From positions 223,255 through 287,254 of the forward strand of contig JAUIBE010000002.1 in NCBI GenBank assembly GCA_030428105.1: DNA of 64,000 bases, given 5' to 3'. The DNA comes from Gammaproteobacteria bacterium (lineage in GTDB: Bacteria > Pseudomonadota > Gammaproteobacteria > Xanthomonadales > SZUA-36). Positions 9,201 to 17,684 of this stretch are shown in pieces. The position numbers and the translations under genes are program-made. Under the pieces are notes generated by a model. It ran no database searches. It had not been told where the DNA came from and saw only the letters and a list, made by a program, of their open reading frames with translations. Each line of letters opens with the position of its first letter. Position 1 is the first letter of the stretch.

Positions 9201-10079
9201 ATGCGTTCCTGCGAAGAAATTGGCCTCGACACCCGCGCCGGCGGCGTCGCCCTGTTGCACTGGCCATCGCCGAACCCGGACGCGCCGAAAGTAGTCTGCC
9301 TGCACGGCTGGCTGGATAACGCCCACTCTTTCCTGCCGCTGGCCCAGCACCTGCCCGGGCTGGACCTGTACGCGCTCGACTTTCCCGGCCACGGCCATTC
9401 CGATCATCGCCCGCCCGGCACGCGCTACTCGTTCAGCGAATACCTGTTCGACCTCGACTCGGTACGCGAAGCGCTGGGCTGGTCGGAGATGAACATCCTG
9501 GGCCACTCGATGGGCGGCGGTGTTGGTTCGATGTATGCAGCCGCCCTGCCCGACAGTGTCCGGCGCCTGGTCGTACTCGATGGGCTGGGGCCGGTTACGC
9601 GCAAAGAATCTGAAACCGCCCAACAGTTGCGCCGCAGCCTGGAACGCGCACGCAGACCGCGCCGCCCGTTGCGCCAGTTTGACTCTATCGAGCAGATGAC
9701 GGAGGCGCGGGAAAACGGCTTTCTCGATATATCGCGGCCAGCCGCAGAACTCATCTGCGAACGGGCGGTGCGCGAGGTGCAGGACGAGCAAGGCGTGCAC
9801 TACGTGTGGCGCACCGACCCCGAACTGCGCTGGGCGACCCCCATCATGTTCAGCGAGAAGCAGGTGCTGAACTGCCTGGAAAATATCCAGGCGCCGGTGC
9901 TCTCGCTGCACGCTGCGCAAGGCGAACTGAACCCGTTCCAGAAGATCATCTTGGCGCGCCGCGCGGTGGTGCCCAGGCTGCGGCATCGCGATATCGAGGG
10001 CAACCACCATTTTCACATGGACCTGGCCGAGCACATCGCGCCTGAGATCCAAGACTTTTTCCTGGAGAACAACCCATGA
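9201..10079 (+). CDS. Alpha/beta-hydrolase fold protein (SERHL-like)
   Basis: 292 residues with a complete alpha/beta-hydrolase pattern: oxyanion-hole VCLHGWLDNAHSF, the strand YALDFPGHGHSDH, the nucleophile elbow LGHSMGGGVGS (Ser), and a C-terminal His in IEGNHHFHMD. A lid-like Arg-rich helical insert (residues about 140-185) resembles the serine-hydrolase-like SERHL/MEST group, whose substrates are mostly unknown. It lies seven bases after uvrD and overlaps pyrF by four bases (ATGA). No specific reaction can be assigned. Confidence 0.85.
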   Translation: MRSCEEIGLDTRAGGVALLHWPSPNPDAPKVVCLHGWLDNAHSFLPLAQHLPGLDLYALDFPGHGHSDHRPPGTRYSFSEYLFDLDSVREALGWSEMNILGHSMGGGVGSMYAAALPDSVRRLVVLDGLGPVTRKESETAQQLRRSLERARRPRRPLRQFDSIEQMTEARENGFLDISRPAAELICERAVREVQDEQGVHYVWRTDPELRWATPIMFSEKQVLNCLENIQAPVLSLHAAQGELNPFQKIILARRAVVPRLRHRDIEGNHHFHMDLAEHIAPEIQDFFLENNP

Positions 10080-10792
10080 CCGGCCACAGACAAGAGATTC
10101 CCGTTCGTGAGCGACTGATTTTTGCCCTTGATGTGCCCGACCTGGCGCGCGCCCGCGACCTGGTGCACACCCTTGGCGATTCAGTGGTGTTCTACAAGCT
10201 GGGGTTGGAGTTTTTTCTTTCCGGCAGCTACTTCGAGCTGGCCGCCGAACTGCGCGGCATGGGCAAGAAAATCTTCGCCGACCTGAAGCTGTTTGATATT
10301 CCCGCAACGGTGGGCTCCGCGGTTCGCCAGCTGGCGCGTCACGATGTGCAGTTCTGCACCGTCCACGGCAACGACAGCATGCTCAGGGCCGCGGCAGAGG
10401 CCAAGGGCAACGTCCAGATCCTGGCCGTCACCGCCCTCACCTCGCTGGACCAGGGTGACCTCGACGACCTGGGCTTCCAGTGCGATGCCCGCACCCTGGT
10501 GCTTTCACGCGCCCGGCGCGCCCTTGAGCTGGGCTGTGACGGCGTGGTCTCTTCCGGGCTTGAAGTACCCGCATTACGCGAATCCGTGGACCACGCCCTG
10601 CTCACTGTTTGCCCCGGCATTCGTCCCATCCACAACGACGAAGACGACGACCAGCAACGCGTGGTGACGCCCGCCAGGGCCATCGCCAGCGGCGCTGATT
10701 ACCTGGTGGTAGGCCGCCCCATCCGCGACGCCGCCGACCCCGCCGCAGCCGCCGATGCCATCCAGCAGGAGATTGCTGGCGCTGTGGCTTGA
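10076..10792 (+). CDS. pyrF: Orotidine 5'-phosphate decarboxylase
   Basis: 238 residues catalysing OMP to UMP, the last step of UMP synthesis. The catalytic tetrad region is FADLKLFDIPATVG, preceded by ALDVPDLARARDLV and followed by the phosphate-binding VCPGIRP and YLVVGRPI near the C-terminus. Length is typical for the short bacterial enzyme. The start overlaps the hydrolase stop by four bases. Its TGA stop lies inside the -35 box of a downstream promoter (see 10789). Confidence 0.96.
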   Translation: MTGHRQEIPVRERLIFALDVPDLARARDLVHTLGDSVVFYKLGLEFFLSGSYFELAAELRGMGKKIFADLKLFDIPATVGSAVRQLARHDVQFCTVHGNDSMLRAAAEAKGNVQILAVTALTSLDQGDLDDLGFQCDARTLVLSRARRALELGCDGVVSSGLEVPALRESVDHALLTVCPGIRPIHNDEDDDQQRVVTPARAIASGADYLVVGRPIRDAADPAAAADAIQQEIAGAVA

Positions 10793-10818
10793 CAGCTATT
10801 AATCTTCTGGATTACGAT
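10789..10818 (+). promoter_or_regulatory. Strong sigma-70 type promoter at the end of pyrF
   Basis: A perfect -35 TTGACA (10789-10794) is followed after 18 bases by TACGAT (10813-10818), a 4 of 6 match to the -10 box. Transcription would start near 10825. No open reading frame follows before the terminator at 11011, so it probably drives a non-coding RNA. Confidence 0.6.
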
Positions 10819-10824
10819 GTGCCC

Positions 10825-11036
10825 ATAACTTGTTAATAACAAACAATTCATAACAAGCAAAGCACAACAACAAAAGGGACAGAAGGACAATCTCGCCACC
10901 AGGTGAGCTGCCGACAAAAAGCCCAGGACTCGGGCTAGAAGAAGGGACTGCTACCACACACTTGCAATGAATTAGTACCACGATCCTCTCCGGCTCCGCC
11001 GGAACTTCTGGGCTGGCCTTGTGCCAGCCTTTTTTT
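10825..11036 (+). ncRNA. Candidate small RNA between pyrF and plsB, GGA-rich (Rsm/Csr-like?)
   Basis: The promoter above and the intrinsic terminator at 11011-11036 bound about 212 bases without a plausible reading frame. The 5' part is an A-rich single-stranded-looking stretch. GGA motifs, the core of CsrA/RsmA binding sites, occur at 10877, 10885, 10926, 10945 and 11001. The third sits in the loop of a perfect 5-base-pair hairpin (AGCCC 10920-10924, GGGCT 10932-10936). A second small hairpin CCGGC-TCC-GCCGG is at 10990-11002. An Rsm-type protein-sequestering role is only inferred from motif count; an unrelated sRNA or a long 5' leader attenuator of plsB are alternatives. Confidence 0.5.
11011..11036 (+). 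terminator. Rho-independent terminator
   Basis: GGCTGGC (11011-11017) and GCCAGCC (11023-11029) form a perfect 7-base-pair stem with a CTTGT loop, followed directly by seven T (11030-11036). It lies 142 bases before plsB and ends the candidate small RNA or the pyrF transcript. Confidence 0.85.
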
Positions 11037-11070
11037 ATCCCGCAACTGCGGCGTTGGCCGCCCACTTCCA

Positions 11071-11100
11071 TCCCGGAAACGCGAGTAGCGTTATCCGGGA
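11071..11100 (+). promoter_or_regulatory. Long hairpin in the region upstream of plsB
   Basis: TCCCGGA-AACGC pairs with GCGTT-A-TCCGGGA: a 12-base-pair stem with one bulged A and a GAGTA loop. No T-tract follows, so it is not a standard terminator. It could be a leader structure controlling plsB translation or a protein-binding palindrome. Confidence 0.4.
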
Positions 11101-11178
11101 CCCACCAGCTGAACAGAAGCGCTGCATGGCCCCAAAAAACACCCCCAAAAACCAACATGCAGTATCCTTGCAGGGCTT

Positions 11179-13752
11179 ATGAGTGCAGAAACACCAGCCA
11201 CAGGATTTTGGGGCGCCATCCGCTTGCGGTGGTTCCTGCTTTGGCGTGGCGTGCTGCACTGGTGGGTCAAATCCAAGGTACTGCCCAACCCGTTTGACGA
11301 AATCACCCTCGATCCGGACAAGCCGGTTTGTTATGCACTGGACAGCTACGCGCTGTCCTCCCTGCTGATCCTGGACAAGGCCTGCGAGCAGCTTGGCCTG
11401 CCCCGCCCGGTTGCCCCGGTGAAGGTCGGCGACACGGTGCAGGCACGCGCCTACATGGCGCTGCAGCGCAAAAAGGGCCTGCTGATCATGCGCCCGTCCA
11501 CCCGCCGTCACTCGGCAATGCTCGAGCAGATGGTGAAGGCGATTACCACGCATGAAGGGGAGCCGCCGGCAGACGTCCAGATCGTACCGGTCACGGTGCT
11601 GGTGGGCCGTGCCCCGGACAAGGAAACCGGCCTGGCAAAGATCCTGTTCTCGGAATCGTGGGAAGTGGGCGGACGCCTGCGCCGCCTGCTCAGCACCTTT
11701 ATCAACGGCCGAAACACCTTCGTGCAGTTCAGCCAGCCGCTTTCATTGCTGGATACCGCCAGCGAGGAAATGGGTGCAGCGCGCATGGTGCGCAAAGTCT
11801 CTCGCATATTGCGCGTGCACTTCCGCCATGTGCGTAGCGCAGCGATCGGCCCCGACCTTTCCCACCGTCGCACCGTGGTCGGCCGGGTGCTCAACAGCCC
11901 ATCGGTGCGCAAGGCCATTGCCGACAAGGCGCGAACCGGCAAAGTGTCGGAAGAAAAGGCCAGGCAGATTGCGCGCGGCTACGCCTACGAGATCGCCGCA
12001 GATTATTCCTATTCCTTTGTGCGCATCGCCTCGCTGGCGCTGTCGTGGTTCTGGAACCGGATCTACGACGGCGTGGTGCTGCATCACTTCAGCGACTTCC
12101 GCAAGGTGGCCGCCGATCACGAAGTGATCTACGTGCCCTGCCACCGCAGCCACATCGATTACCTGCTGGTTTCCTATTTCGTTTACCACCACGGCTTCGT
12201 GCCGCCGCACGTGGCCGCCGGGGTGAACCTCAATTTGCCGGTGGTGGGGCGATTCCTGCGCAAGGGCGGCGCCTTCTACCTGCGCCGCTCCTTCCGCACC
12301 CAGAAGCTGTACTCAGCAGTGTTCCATGAGTACCTCAGCACCATCCAGTCGCAGGGCACCAGCATCGAGTACTTCATCGAAGGCACCCGCAGCCGCACCG
12401 GCCGCCTGCTGCAACCCAAGTCGGGCATGCTGGCGATGTCGGTGCGCAGCTACCTGCGTGCGCCCACCCGCCCGGTGATGTTCCAGCCCATTTACATCGG
12501 TTACGAGCGCCTGGTGGAAGGCAACAGCTACATTGCCGAGCTTTCCGGCGAGGAAAAGAAAACCGAATCACTGGGCGACCTGCTCAACGTGTTCAAGGTG
12601 CTGCGCCAACGCTATGGCAAGGTACATGTCAGCTTTGCCAAGCCCGTGTTCCTGGACGAGTTGCTGGACAAGCATGAGCCGGACTGGCGCCAGCAGATCA
12701 GCGAAGAGGACACCAAGCCCCAGTGGCTTTCACCGCTGATTGATGACCTGGGCAATGAGATCATCACTGGCATCAACCTGTGCGCCCATGTCGGCCCGGT
12801 TAACCTGCTGGCCGCCATCCTGCTGGCCATGCCCAAGCACGCGATCGACCGCGACGACCTGCTGGAAGCGCTGCGCCTCTACCTCGACCTGCTCAAGCAT
12901 TGCGCGTATTCAGACCGCATCACCTTCACCAGCCGAACGCCCGAGGAAATCATCGGCTACGGCATGGAGCTGGGCGTGCTGCGGGTGGTCGACCACCCGC
13001 TGGGCGATATTGTCGAGATCCAGCCCGACCAGGCAGTGCGGCTGGCGTATTTCCGCAACAACGTTTCTCACCTGCTGGCCATGCCATCGCTGGTGGCAGC
13101 TTGCTTCCTCAATTCACCCAAGGTGAAAACCAGCGCGGTTTCACGCATTGCCGGCGCGGTCTACCCGTTTCTCAAGGCCGAGCTGTTCCTGCCGTGGGAC
13201 CAGCAGGGATTCGAACAAGCCTGTTTCGGGTTTGTTGACTGGCTGCGCGCCCGCGGCCTGGTGTTGCCCGAACGGACGGAGGGCGTGCTGGAGCGACCCG
13301 ACGGTGGCAGCGACAAGGCGTTTCACCTGCGCATGATCGGGCGAGCCCTGTTGCAGACCTATGAACGCTACTACATCACGGTGGCGGTGCTGGCCAAGAA
13401 CGGGTCCGGCACCCTGGCGCGCGGCGAGCTCGAGCGGCTGTGCACACTCACGGCGCAACGCATTTCGCACCTCAACGAGTTTGCAGCCCCGGACTTCTAC
13501 GACAAGTCGCTGTTCCGCCAATTCATCCAGTTGTTGCGCAGCAGCGAGATCATCGCCATCAACAGCCAGGGCAAGTATGAATTCAGCGAGCTGATTGCCG
13601 GCATTGCCGAGGACGCCAAGCTGATCCTCAGCAAGGAGATTCGCCATGGCATCATGCAGGTGGCGCCACACCTGCTGGAGCTGGAAAACGACGGCAACAA
13701 GGAAGAGGCCGATGACAAACAGCTTGAACAAGCTGCTGAAGAGGAATCCTGA
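11179..13752 (+). CDS. plsB: Glycerol-3-phosphate 1-O-acyltransferase
   Basis: 857 residues. It transfers a fatty acyl group from acyl-ACP or acyl-CoA to sn-1 of glycerol-3-phosphate, the first committed step of phospholipid synthesis at the inner membrane. Block I of the acyltransferase site is PCHRSHIDYLLVSY (HX4D); block II lies around FLRKGGAFYLRRSF; block III is FIEGTRSRTGRLLQPK; a Pro-containing block follows in PVMFQPIYIGYERL. E. coli PlsB is 807 residues; the extra length is mainly at the acidic C-terminus. Its stop is one base from that of the convergent ydcH-like gene. Confidence 0.95.
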   Translation: MSAETPATGFWGAIRLRWFLLWRGVLHWWVKSKVLPNPFDEITLDPDKPVCYALDSYALSSLLILDKACEQLGLPRPVAPVKVGDTVQARAYMALQRKKGLLIMRPSTRRHSAMLEQMVKAITTHEGEPPADVQIVPVTVLVGRAPDKETGLAKILFSESWEVGGRLRRLLSTFINGRNTFVQFSQPLSLLDTASEEMGAARMVRKVSRILRVHFRHVRSAAIGPDLSHRRTVVGRVLNSPSVRKAIADKARTGKVSEEKARQIARGYAYEIAADYSYSFVRIASLALSWFWNRIYDGVVLHHFSDFRKVAADHEVIYVPCHRSHIDYLLVSYFVYHHGFVPPHVAAGVNLNLPVVGRFLRKGGAFYLRRSFRTQKLYSAVFHEYLSTIQSQGTSIEYFIEGTRSRTGRLLQPKSGMLAMSVRSYLRAPTRPVMFQPIYIGYERLVEGNSYIAELSGEEKKTESLGDLLNVFKVLRQRYGKVHVSFAKPVFLDELLDKHEPDWRQQISEEDTKPQWLSPLIDDLGNEIITGINLCAHVGPVNLLAAILLAMPKHAIDRDDLLEALRLYLDLLKHCAYSDRITFTSRTPEEIIGYGMELGVLRVVDHPLGDIVEIQPDQAVRLAYFRNNVSHLLAMPSLVAACFLNSPKVKTSAVSRIAGAVYPFLKAELFLPWDQQGFEQACFGFVDWLRARGLVLPERTEGVLERPDGGSDKAFHLRMIGRALLQTYERYYITVAVLAKNGSGTLARGELERLCTLTAQRISHLNEFAAPDFYDKSLFRQFIQLLRSSEIIAINSQGKYEFSELIAGIAEDAKLILSKEIRHGIMQVAPHLLELENDGNKEEADDKQLEQAAEEES

Positions 13753-13753
13753 C

Positions 13754-13966
13754 TCAGGCGTCCAGGTCGGGAATCAGCTTGGACTCCAGGTAGGCGATCC
13801 AGTCCTTGAGCTTCAACTTGCGCTTCTTCATGCGGGTAATCTGCAGCTGGTCCATGGCTGGATCCGAGGCAAGCCGCGAGATGGCCTCGTCAAGGTCGCG
13901 ATGTTCTTCGCGAAGCTCGGCCAGCAAGTTGGCAATTTCAGCGGGGTGATTCGAGTCGATGGTCAC
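13754..13966 (-). CDS. YdcH family (DUF465) small helical protein
   Basis: 70 residues starting at GTG (13966). The C-terminal half IRMKKRKLKLKDWI-like segment (seen here as ITRMKKRKLKLKDWIAYLE) and the EEHRDLDEAISRL helix are typical of DUF465/YdcH, a family of short two-helix proteins of unknown role that often form helical hairpins. It converges on plsB with a one-base gap and diverges from dctP. Confidence 0.85.
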   Translation of the reverse strand: MTIDSNHPAEIANLLAELREEHRDLDEAISRLASDPAMDQLQITRMKKRKLKLKDWIAYLESKLIPDLDA

Positions 13967-14058
13967 AGCGCGACAATTTTACCGCACTCGCGAACGCCCG
14001 GCGCGCCGCGATCATGGCAAGAACGTACAATAACAATTCAATACCAAGAGGGAATGGA

Positions 14059-15159
14059 ATGAAGAGGCGTGATTTTGTTCGAAACGCAGCCTGGGCCGGC
14101 ACTGCCGGTGCTCTGGCAGCATGCGGCAACCAGTCTTCAGACGCAGCGGCGCAACGGGACTGTGAAGCGGCAGACCCGATCGAGTGGAAGATGGTCACCA
14201 CCTGGCCGCGCGACTTTCCCGGCCTGGGCACCGGCGCCGCCAGGCTGGCCGAGAACATCACCGCGATGAGCGGCGGCCGCCTGACGGTCAAGGTCTACGC
14301 CGGCAATGAGCTGGTTCCGCCTTTTGAAGTGTTCGACGCCGTCTCCCGCGGCACCGCCGAAATGGGCCACGGCGCCTCTTACTACTGGAAAGGAAAAATT
14401 CCCGCCTCGCAGTTCTTTATCGGCGTGCCTTTCGGCATCGGCGGCCATGAGTTGAACGGCTGGTTCTACTACGGCGGTGGTATGGAGCTTTACCGCGAAA
14501 CCTACGCGCCGTTTGGCGTGCTGCCGTTCGTGATCGGCAACTCTTCGACCCAGGCGGGCGGCTGGTTCAACAAGGAAATCAACAGTCTCGACGACCTCAA
14601 GGGCCTGAAGATGCGCATCCCCGGCATGGGTGGAGAGGTCATCCAGCGCGCCGGCGGCACACCGGTGAACATTCCCGGGGCCGAGCTGTTTACCGCCCTT
14701 CAAAACGGCACCATCGACGCGGCCGAATGGGTGGGGCCACTCAACGACCTGGCCTTCGGCCTGTTCCGTGCGGCGAAATACTATTACTACCCGGGCTGGC
14801 AGGAGCCGGGCAGCGCGCTGGAAGGGCTGGTGAACATCGATGCGTGGAATGCCCTGCCGGCAGACCTGCAGTCCATTGTCGAAGTGGCCTGCCAGGCGGC
14901 CGTAACCGACATGTACGCCGAGTTCGATGCGCTCAATGGCCAGGCCCTGCGCACCCTGATTGATGAGCACGGCGTGGAGCTCAAGCGCTTTCCCGACGAA
15001 GTGCTGGATGAACTCAAGCGCCTGACCAATGAATACCTGGAAGAACTGGCAGCCAGTGACCCGGCTTCACGCAAGGTCTGGGATTCGCTGAAAAGCTTCA
15101 GCGAGCAGACTCAGTTCAACACCTCGATTGGACAACAGGCCATCTTCGAAACGCGCTGA
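14059..15159 (+). CDS. TRAP transporter substrate-binding protein, TakP-like (DctP family)
   Basis: 366 residues from the ATG at 14059, preceded by GAGGGA; an ATG 45 bases earlier is less likely. The N-terminus MKRRDFVRNAAWAGTAGALA then AC has a twin-arginine-like RRDF motif and a lipobox with Cys22, so a Tat-type lipoprotein is possible. The body resembles TakP, a periplasmic 2-oxoacid binder: VTTWPRDFPGLGTGA, ELVPPFEVFDAVSRGTAEMG, GGWFNKEINSLDDLKGLKMR, NGTIDAAEWVGPLNDLAFG and KYYYYPGWQEPG. The ligand is therefore likely a monocarboxylate or 2-oxoacid, by similarity only. Its large permease is encoded about 0.9 kb downstream on the opposite strand. Confidence 0.85.
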   Translation: MKRRDFVRNAAWAGTAGALAACGNQSSDAAAQRDCEAADPIEWKMVTTWPRDFPGLGTGAARLAENITAMSGGRLTVKVYAGNELVPPFEVFDAVSRGTAEMGHGASYYWKGKIPASQFFIGVPFGIGGHELNGWFYYGGGMELYRETYAPFGVLPFVIGNSSTQAGGWFNKEINSLDDLKGLKMRIPGMGGEVIQRAGGTPVNIPGAELFTALQNGTIDAAEWVGPLNDLAFGLFRAAKYYYYPGWQEPGSALEGLVNIDAWNALPADLQSIVEVACQAAVTDMYAEFDALNGQALRTLIDEHGVELKRFPDEVLDELKRLTNEYLEELAASDPASRKVWDSLKSFSEQTQFNTSIGQQAIFETR

Positions 15160-15197
15160 CCTGTCATCAACCGGCGACTATAATCGGAAGAATAGCC

Positions 15198-15596
15198 GTG
15201 GAATACGAAACCACATTACCGGTTGCCATCATCACTTCGGCGCTGCTCCTGGTGCTGGGATGGTCGATGTTGTTTGCCACCCGCCCCTGGCTTGAACTGG
15301 TCGAAGAATACTCACGCCACCCGCACCGCCTGCTGATGCCCGGCCTGGGCATGGTGGTGTACGGCCTGGTGGTGATCTTCAACCACAACATCTGGAGCGG
15401 CGGCTGGGTGGTTGTCATTTCGGTTGCCGGCTGGCTGATTTTCTTCAAGGGCCTGACCTTCCTGCTCAGCCCGGGCATGGTCAAGATCCAGGAGCGCTTT
15501 CCCAGGAACATGGTGAAGGCGGCCATGCGGGTTGGCGGGGTGGTGCTGATCCTGCTTTCGCTGATGCTGCTGCTGACCCTCACCGGTCGCACCTGA
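15198..15596 (+). CDS. Small integral membrane protein, first of a tandem pair
   Basis: 132 residues from a GTG start with GGAAG nearby. Four hydrophobic helices are evident. The central part HPHRLLMPGLGMVVYGLVVIF and GWLIFFKGLTFLL aligns with HPQRLVPTGFLMIASGLFVAL and GWLMAAKGAILAA of the next gene, which has the same length, so the two are tandem paralogues. It begins 38 bases after dctP. I do not recognise a named function; a role with the neighbouring TRAP parts is only suggested by position. Confidence 0.75.
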   Translation: MEYETTLPVAIITSALLLVLGWSMLFATRPWLELVEEYSRHPHRLLMPGLGMVVYGLVVIFNHNIWSGGWVVVISVAGWLIFFKGLTFLLSPGMVKIQERFPRNMVKAAMRVGGVVLILLSLMLLLTLTGRT

Positions 15597-15605
15597 GCCG
15601 CCGCC

Positions 15606-16004
15606 ATGCAGGCCACGGTGATCGCCGTATTCTCGATATCACTGGCCCTACTGGGACTTTCCTACCTGCTGCAGGCGCGCGCCTGGGCCAGGGTCTACGT
15701 GGAATTCGAATCTCACCCGCAGCGGCTGGTGCCTACCGGGTTCCTCATGATTGCTTCCGGACTGTTCGTCGCCCTGGTGGTGAACGACTGGTCTTCCACC
15801 TGGCCCATTTTCATCACTGCATTTGGCTGGTTGATGGCAGCCAAGGGCGCCATCCTGGCGGCACATCCCGGCTTGCTCACGCCGTTTGCACGGGTGCTGA
15901 GCGGTGAAGGGCTGGTGCGCTACATCCGCCTTGGCGGGCTGCTGGTCTTCGGGCTGGGCAGCCTCTTGGTGTGGGAATACCTGCTACAGGCGCGCCTGGT
16001 TTAA
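15606..16004 (+). CDS. Small integral membrane protein, second of a tandem pair
   Basis: 132 residues, four predicted membrane helices, ATG start nine bases after the preceding paralogue. Shared positions include the W-x(5)-E/S-HP-R block near residues 27-40 and the GWL...KG block near 75-82. Its last four bases overlap the stop of the convergent dctM-like gene. DctQ-type TRAP subunits also have four helices, but the usual DctQ features are not seen, so equivalence is unproven. Confidence 0.75.
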   Translation: MQATVIAVFSISLALLGLSYLLQARAWARVYVEFESHPQRLVPTGFLMIASGLFVALVVNDWSSTWPIFITAFGWLMAAKGAILAAHPGLLTPFARVLSGEGLVRYIRLGGLLVFGLGSLLVWEYLLQARLV

Positions 16005-17377
16005 CCGCCCAGCAACTTTTGCGGTAGCCAGGTGGCCAAACCCGGCCACAATGCCAGCAAGCCAAGCAAAACAAACTGGATGGCAATAAACGGCACCACG
16101 CCACGGTAAATGGTGGATGTAGCCACGTGCTCCGGGCACACCCCGCGAAGGTAGAACAGCGAGAACCCGAACGGCGGGGTCAGGAACGAAGTCTGCAGGT
16201 TAAGGGCCATCATCACGCCCAACCACACCGGGTCGATGCCCATCGCCAGCAGCACCGGCGCGACGATCGGCACCACGATAAAGGTGATCTCGATGAAGTC
16301 CAGTACGAAACCGAGCAGGAACATCACCAACATCACCACCACCATCGCCCCAATCGCCCCACCCGGCAGGCTGTTGAGAAAATCGGTAATCAGCTCATCG
16401 CCGCCAAAGCCCCGGAACACCAGGCTGAACAGCGATGCGCCCAGCAGGATCATGAATACCATCGCGGTCATCATCGCGGTGCGGTAAACCACCTGCTTGA
16501 GCGTGGTCATACTGAGCTGGCGCTGCAAAGCGGCCAGCAGCGTGGCGCCCACAGCGCCCACCGCCGCTGCCTCGGTTGGCGTCGCCAGGCCACCCAGGAT
16601 GGAGCCCAACACGGCAACGATCAGCAACAGGGGGCCGGCCGCCAGCTTCAGCAGCGACAGCAGTTTCACGTGGCTGTGCGCGCCTTCCTTCATCGGCGGC
16701 ATCAATGACGGACGGAAGAAGCCTAGCGCCACCAGGTAAACGAAATAGGCGAACACCAGCAGCAAGCCGGGCACCATGGCGCCAGCAAACAGGTCGCCCA
16801 CCGAAACGGTTTTGGGGCTGAACACGCCCATGCCGAGCTGGGCGCGCTGGTAGGCATTGGCCAGCACATCGGCCAGCATCACCAACACGATGGAGGGTGG
16901 AATGATCTGCCCCAGTGTTCCGGCCGAAGCAATGGTTCCGGTGGCAACCGCAGGGTGGTAACCGCGTTGCAGCATGGTGGGCAGGGAGATCATCCCCATG
17001 GTCACCACGGTGGCGCCGACAATCCCGGTGCTCGCTGCCATCATCGCGCCTACCAGCACCACTGCAATACCCAGTCCACCGGGCAAACCGGGAAGCAACA
17101 AGGCAAGCGAATGCAAAAGGCGGTCGGCGAGCTTCGAGCGCTCGAGCATCACGCCCATGAAGATGAACACCGGCACCGCGATCAACGTTTCGTTGGTCAT
17201 GATGCCGTAGATCCGGTTGGGGAAGGCCTCCAGGAACACCGGGTCGAAAGTGCCGCTCAACACACCGATGCCAGCAAACGCCAGTGCGACCCCCGCCAGG
17301 GTGAAAGCCACCGGGAATCCAAGGCTGAGCGCAGCCGCTATGGCCAGGAACAAACCCAGGCACATCCACACCGCCAT
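16001..17377 (-). CDS. TRAP transporter large permease subunit (DctM family)
   Basis: 458 residues with about 12 hydrophobic helices. The start FLAIAAALSLGFPVAFTLAG, AMMAASTGIVGATVVTMG, GTIASAGTLGQIIPPSIVLV, LGGLATPTEAAAVGA and the end NLQTSFLTPPFGFSLFYLRG are the classical DctM blocks that form the sodium-coupled transport domain. The gene is on the minus strand, convergent with dctP and the paralogue pair. No DctQ-like small subunit precedes it: 17378-17847 contains no membrane-protein reading frame. Pairing with the DctP at 14059 is inferred from proximity. Confidence 0.9.
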   Translation of the reverse strand: MAVWMCLGLFLAIAAALSLGFPVAFTLAGVALAFAGIGVLSGTFDPVFLEAFPNRIYGIMTNETLIAVPVFIFMGVMLERSKLADRLLHSLALLLPGLPGGLGIAVVLVGAMMAASTGIVGATVVTMGMISLPTMLQRGYHPAVATGTIASAGTLGQIIPPSIVLVMLADVLANAYQRAQLGMGVFSPKTVSVGDLFAGAMVPGLLLVFAYFVYLVALGFFRPSLMPPMKEGAHSHVKLLSLLKLAAGPLLLIVAVLGSILGGLATPTEAAAVGAVGATLLAALQRQLSMTTLKQVVYRTAMMTAMVFMILLGASLFSLVFRGFGGDELITDFLNSLPGGAIGAMVVVMLVMFLLGFVLDFIEITFIVVPIVAPVLLAMGIDPVWLGVMMALNLQTSFLTPPFGFSLFYLRGVCPEHVATSTIYRGVVPFIAIQFVLLGLLALWPGLATWLPQKLLGG

Positions 17378-17497
17378 GCCTAAACGATCCCCGCCAGGTC
17401 TAAGTAGTTGTTATCTGTCATATTCATGAAAAATTTGGCTTCGAATCGCGAAAATTTGCACCCTCATGACCCCGACCGGCATTGGTCCCGGCAAATT

Positions 17498-17506
17498 TTA
17501 TACACA
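17498..17506 (+). promoter_or_regulatory. DnaA box (TTATACACA)
   Basis: Exact match to the DnaA-binding consensus TTATNCACA, same orientation as the second box 187 bases downstream. Confidence 0.45.
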
Positions 17507-17684
17507 AGGAACACCCCAAACAGGAAATCATGGGGTTACTTGTCTTGTCGGTGAAACTGGCTCGCGAAACGCACCTAAGTTTTTGTTATTTAATAAAATC
17601 GGCTAACGCCCCCAGGAAGCGCTATTATCCGGCCACAGGCGCCACGGCGCAATCGGCAAGGCTCCGGCCCGATTACACACAGAG

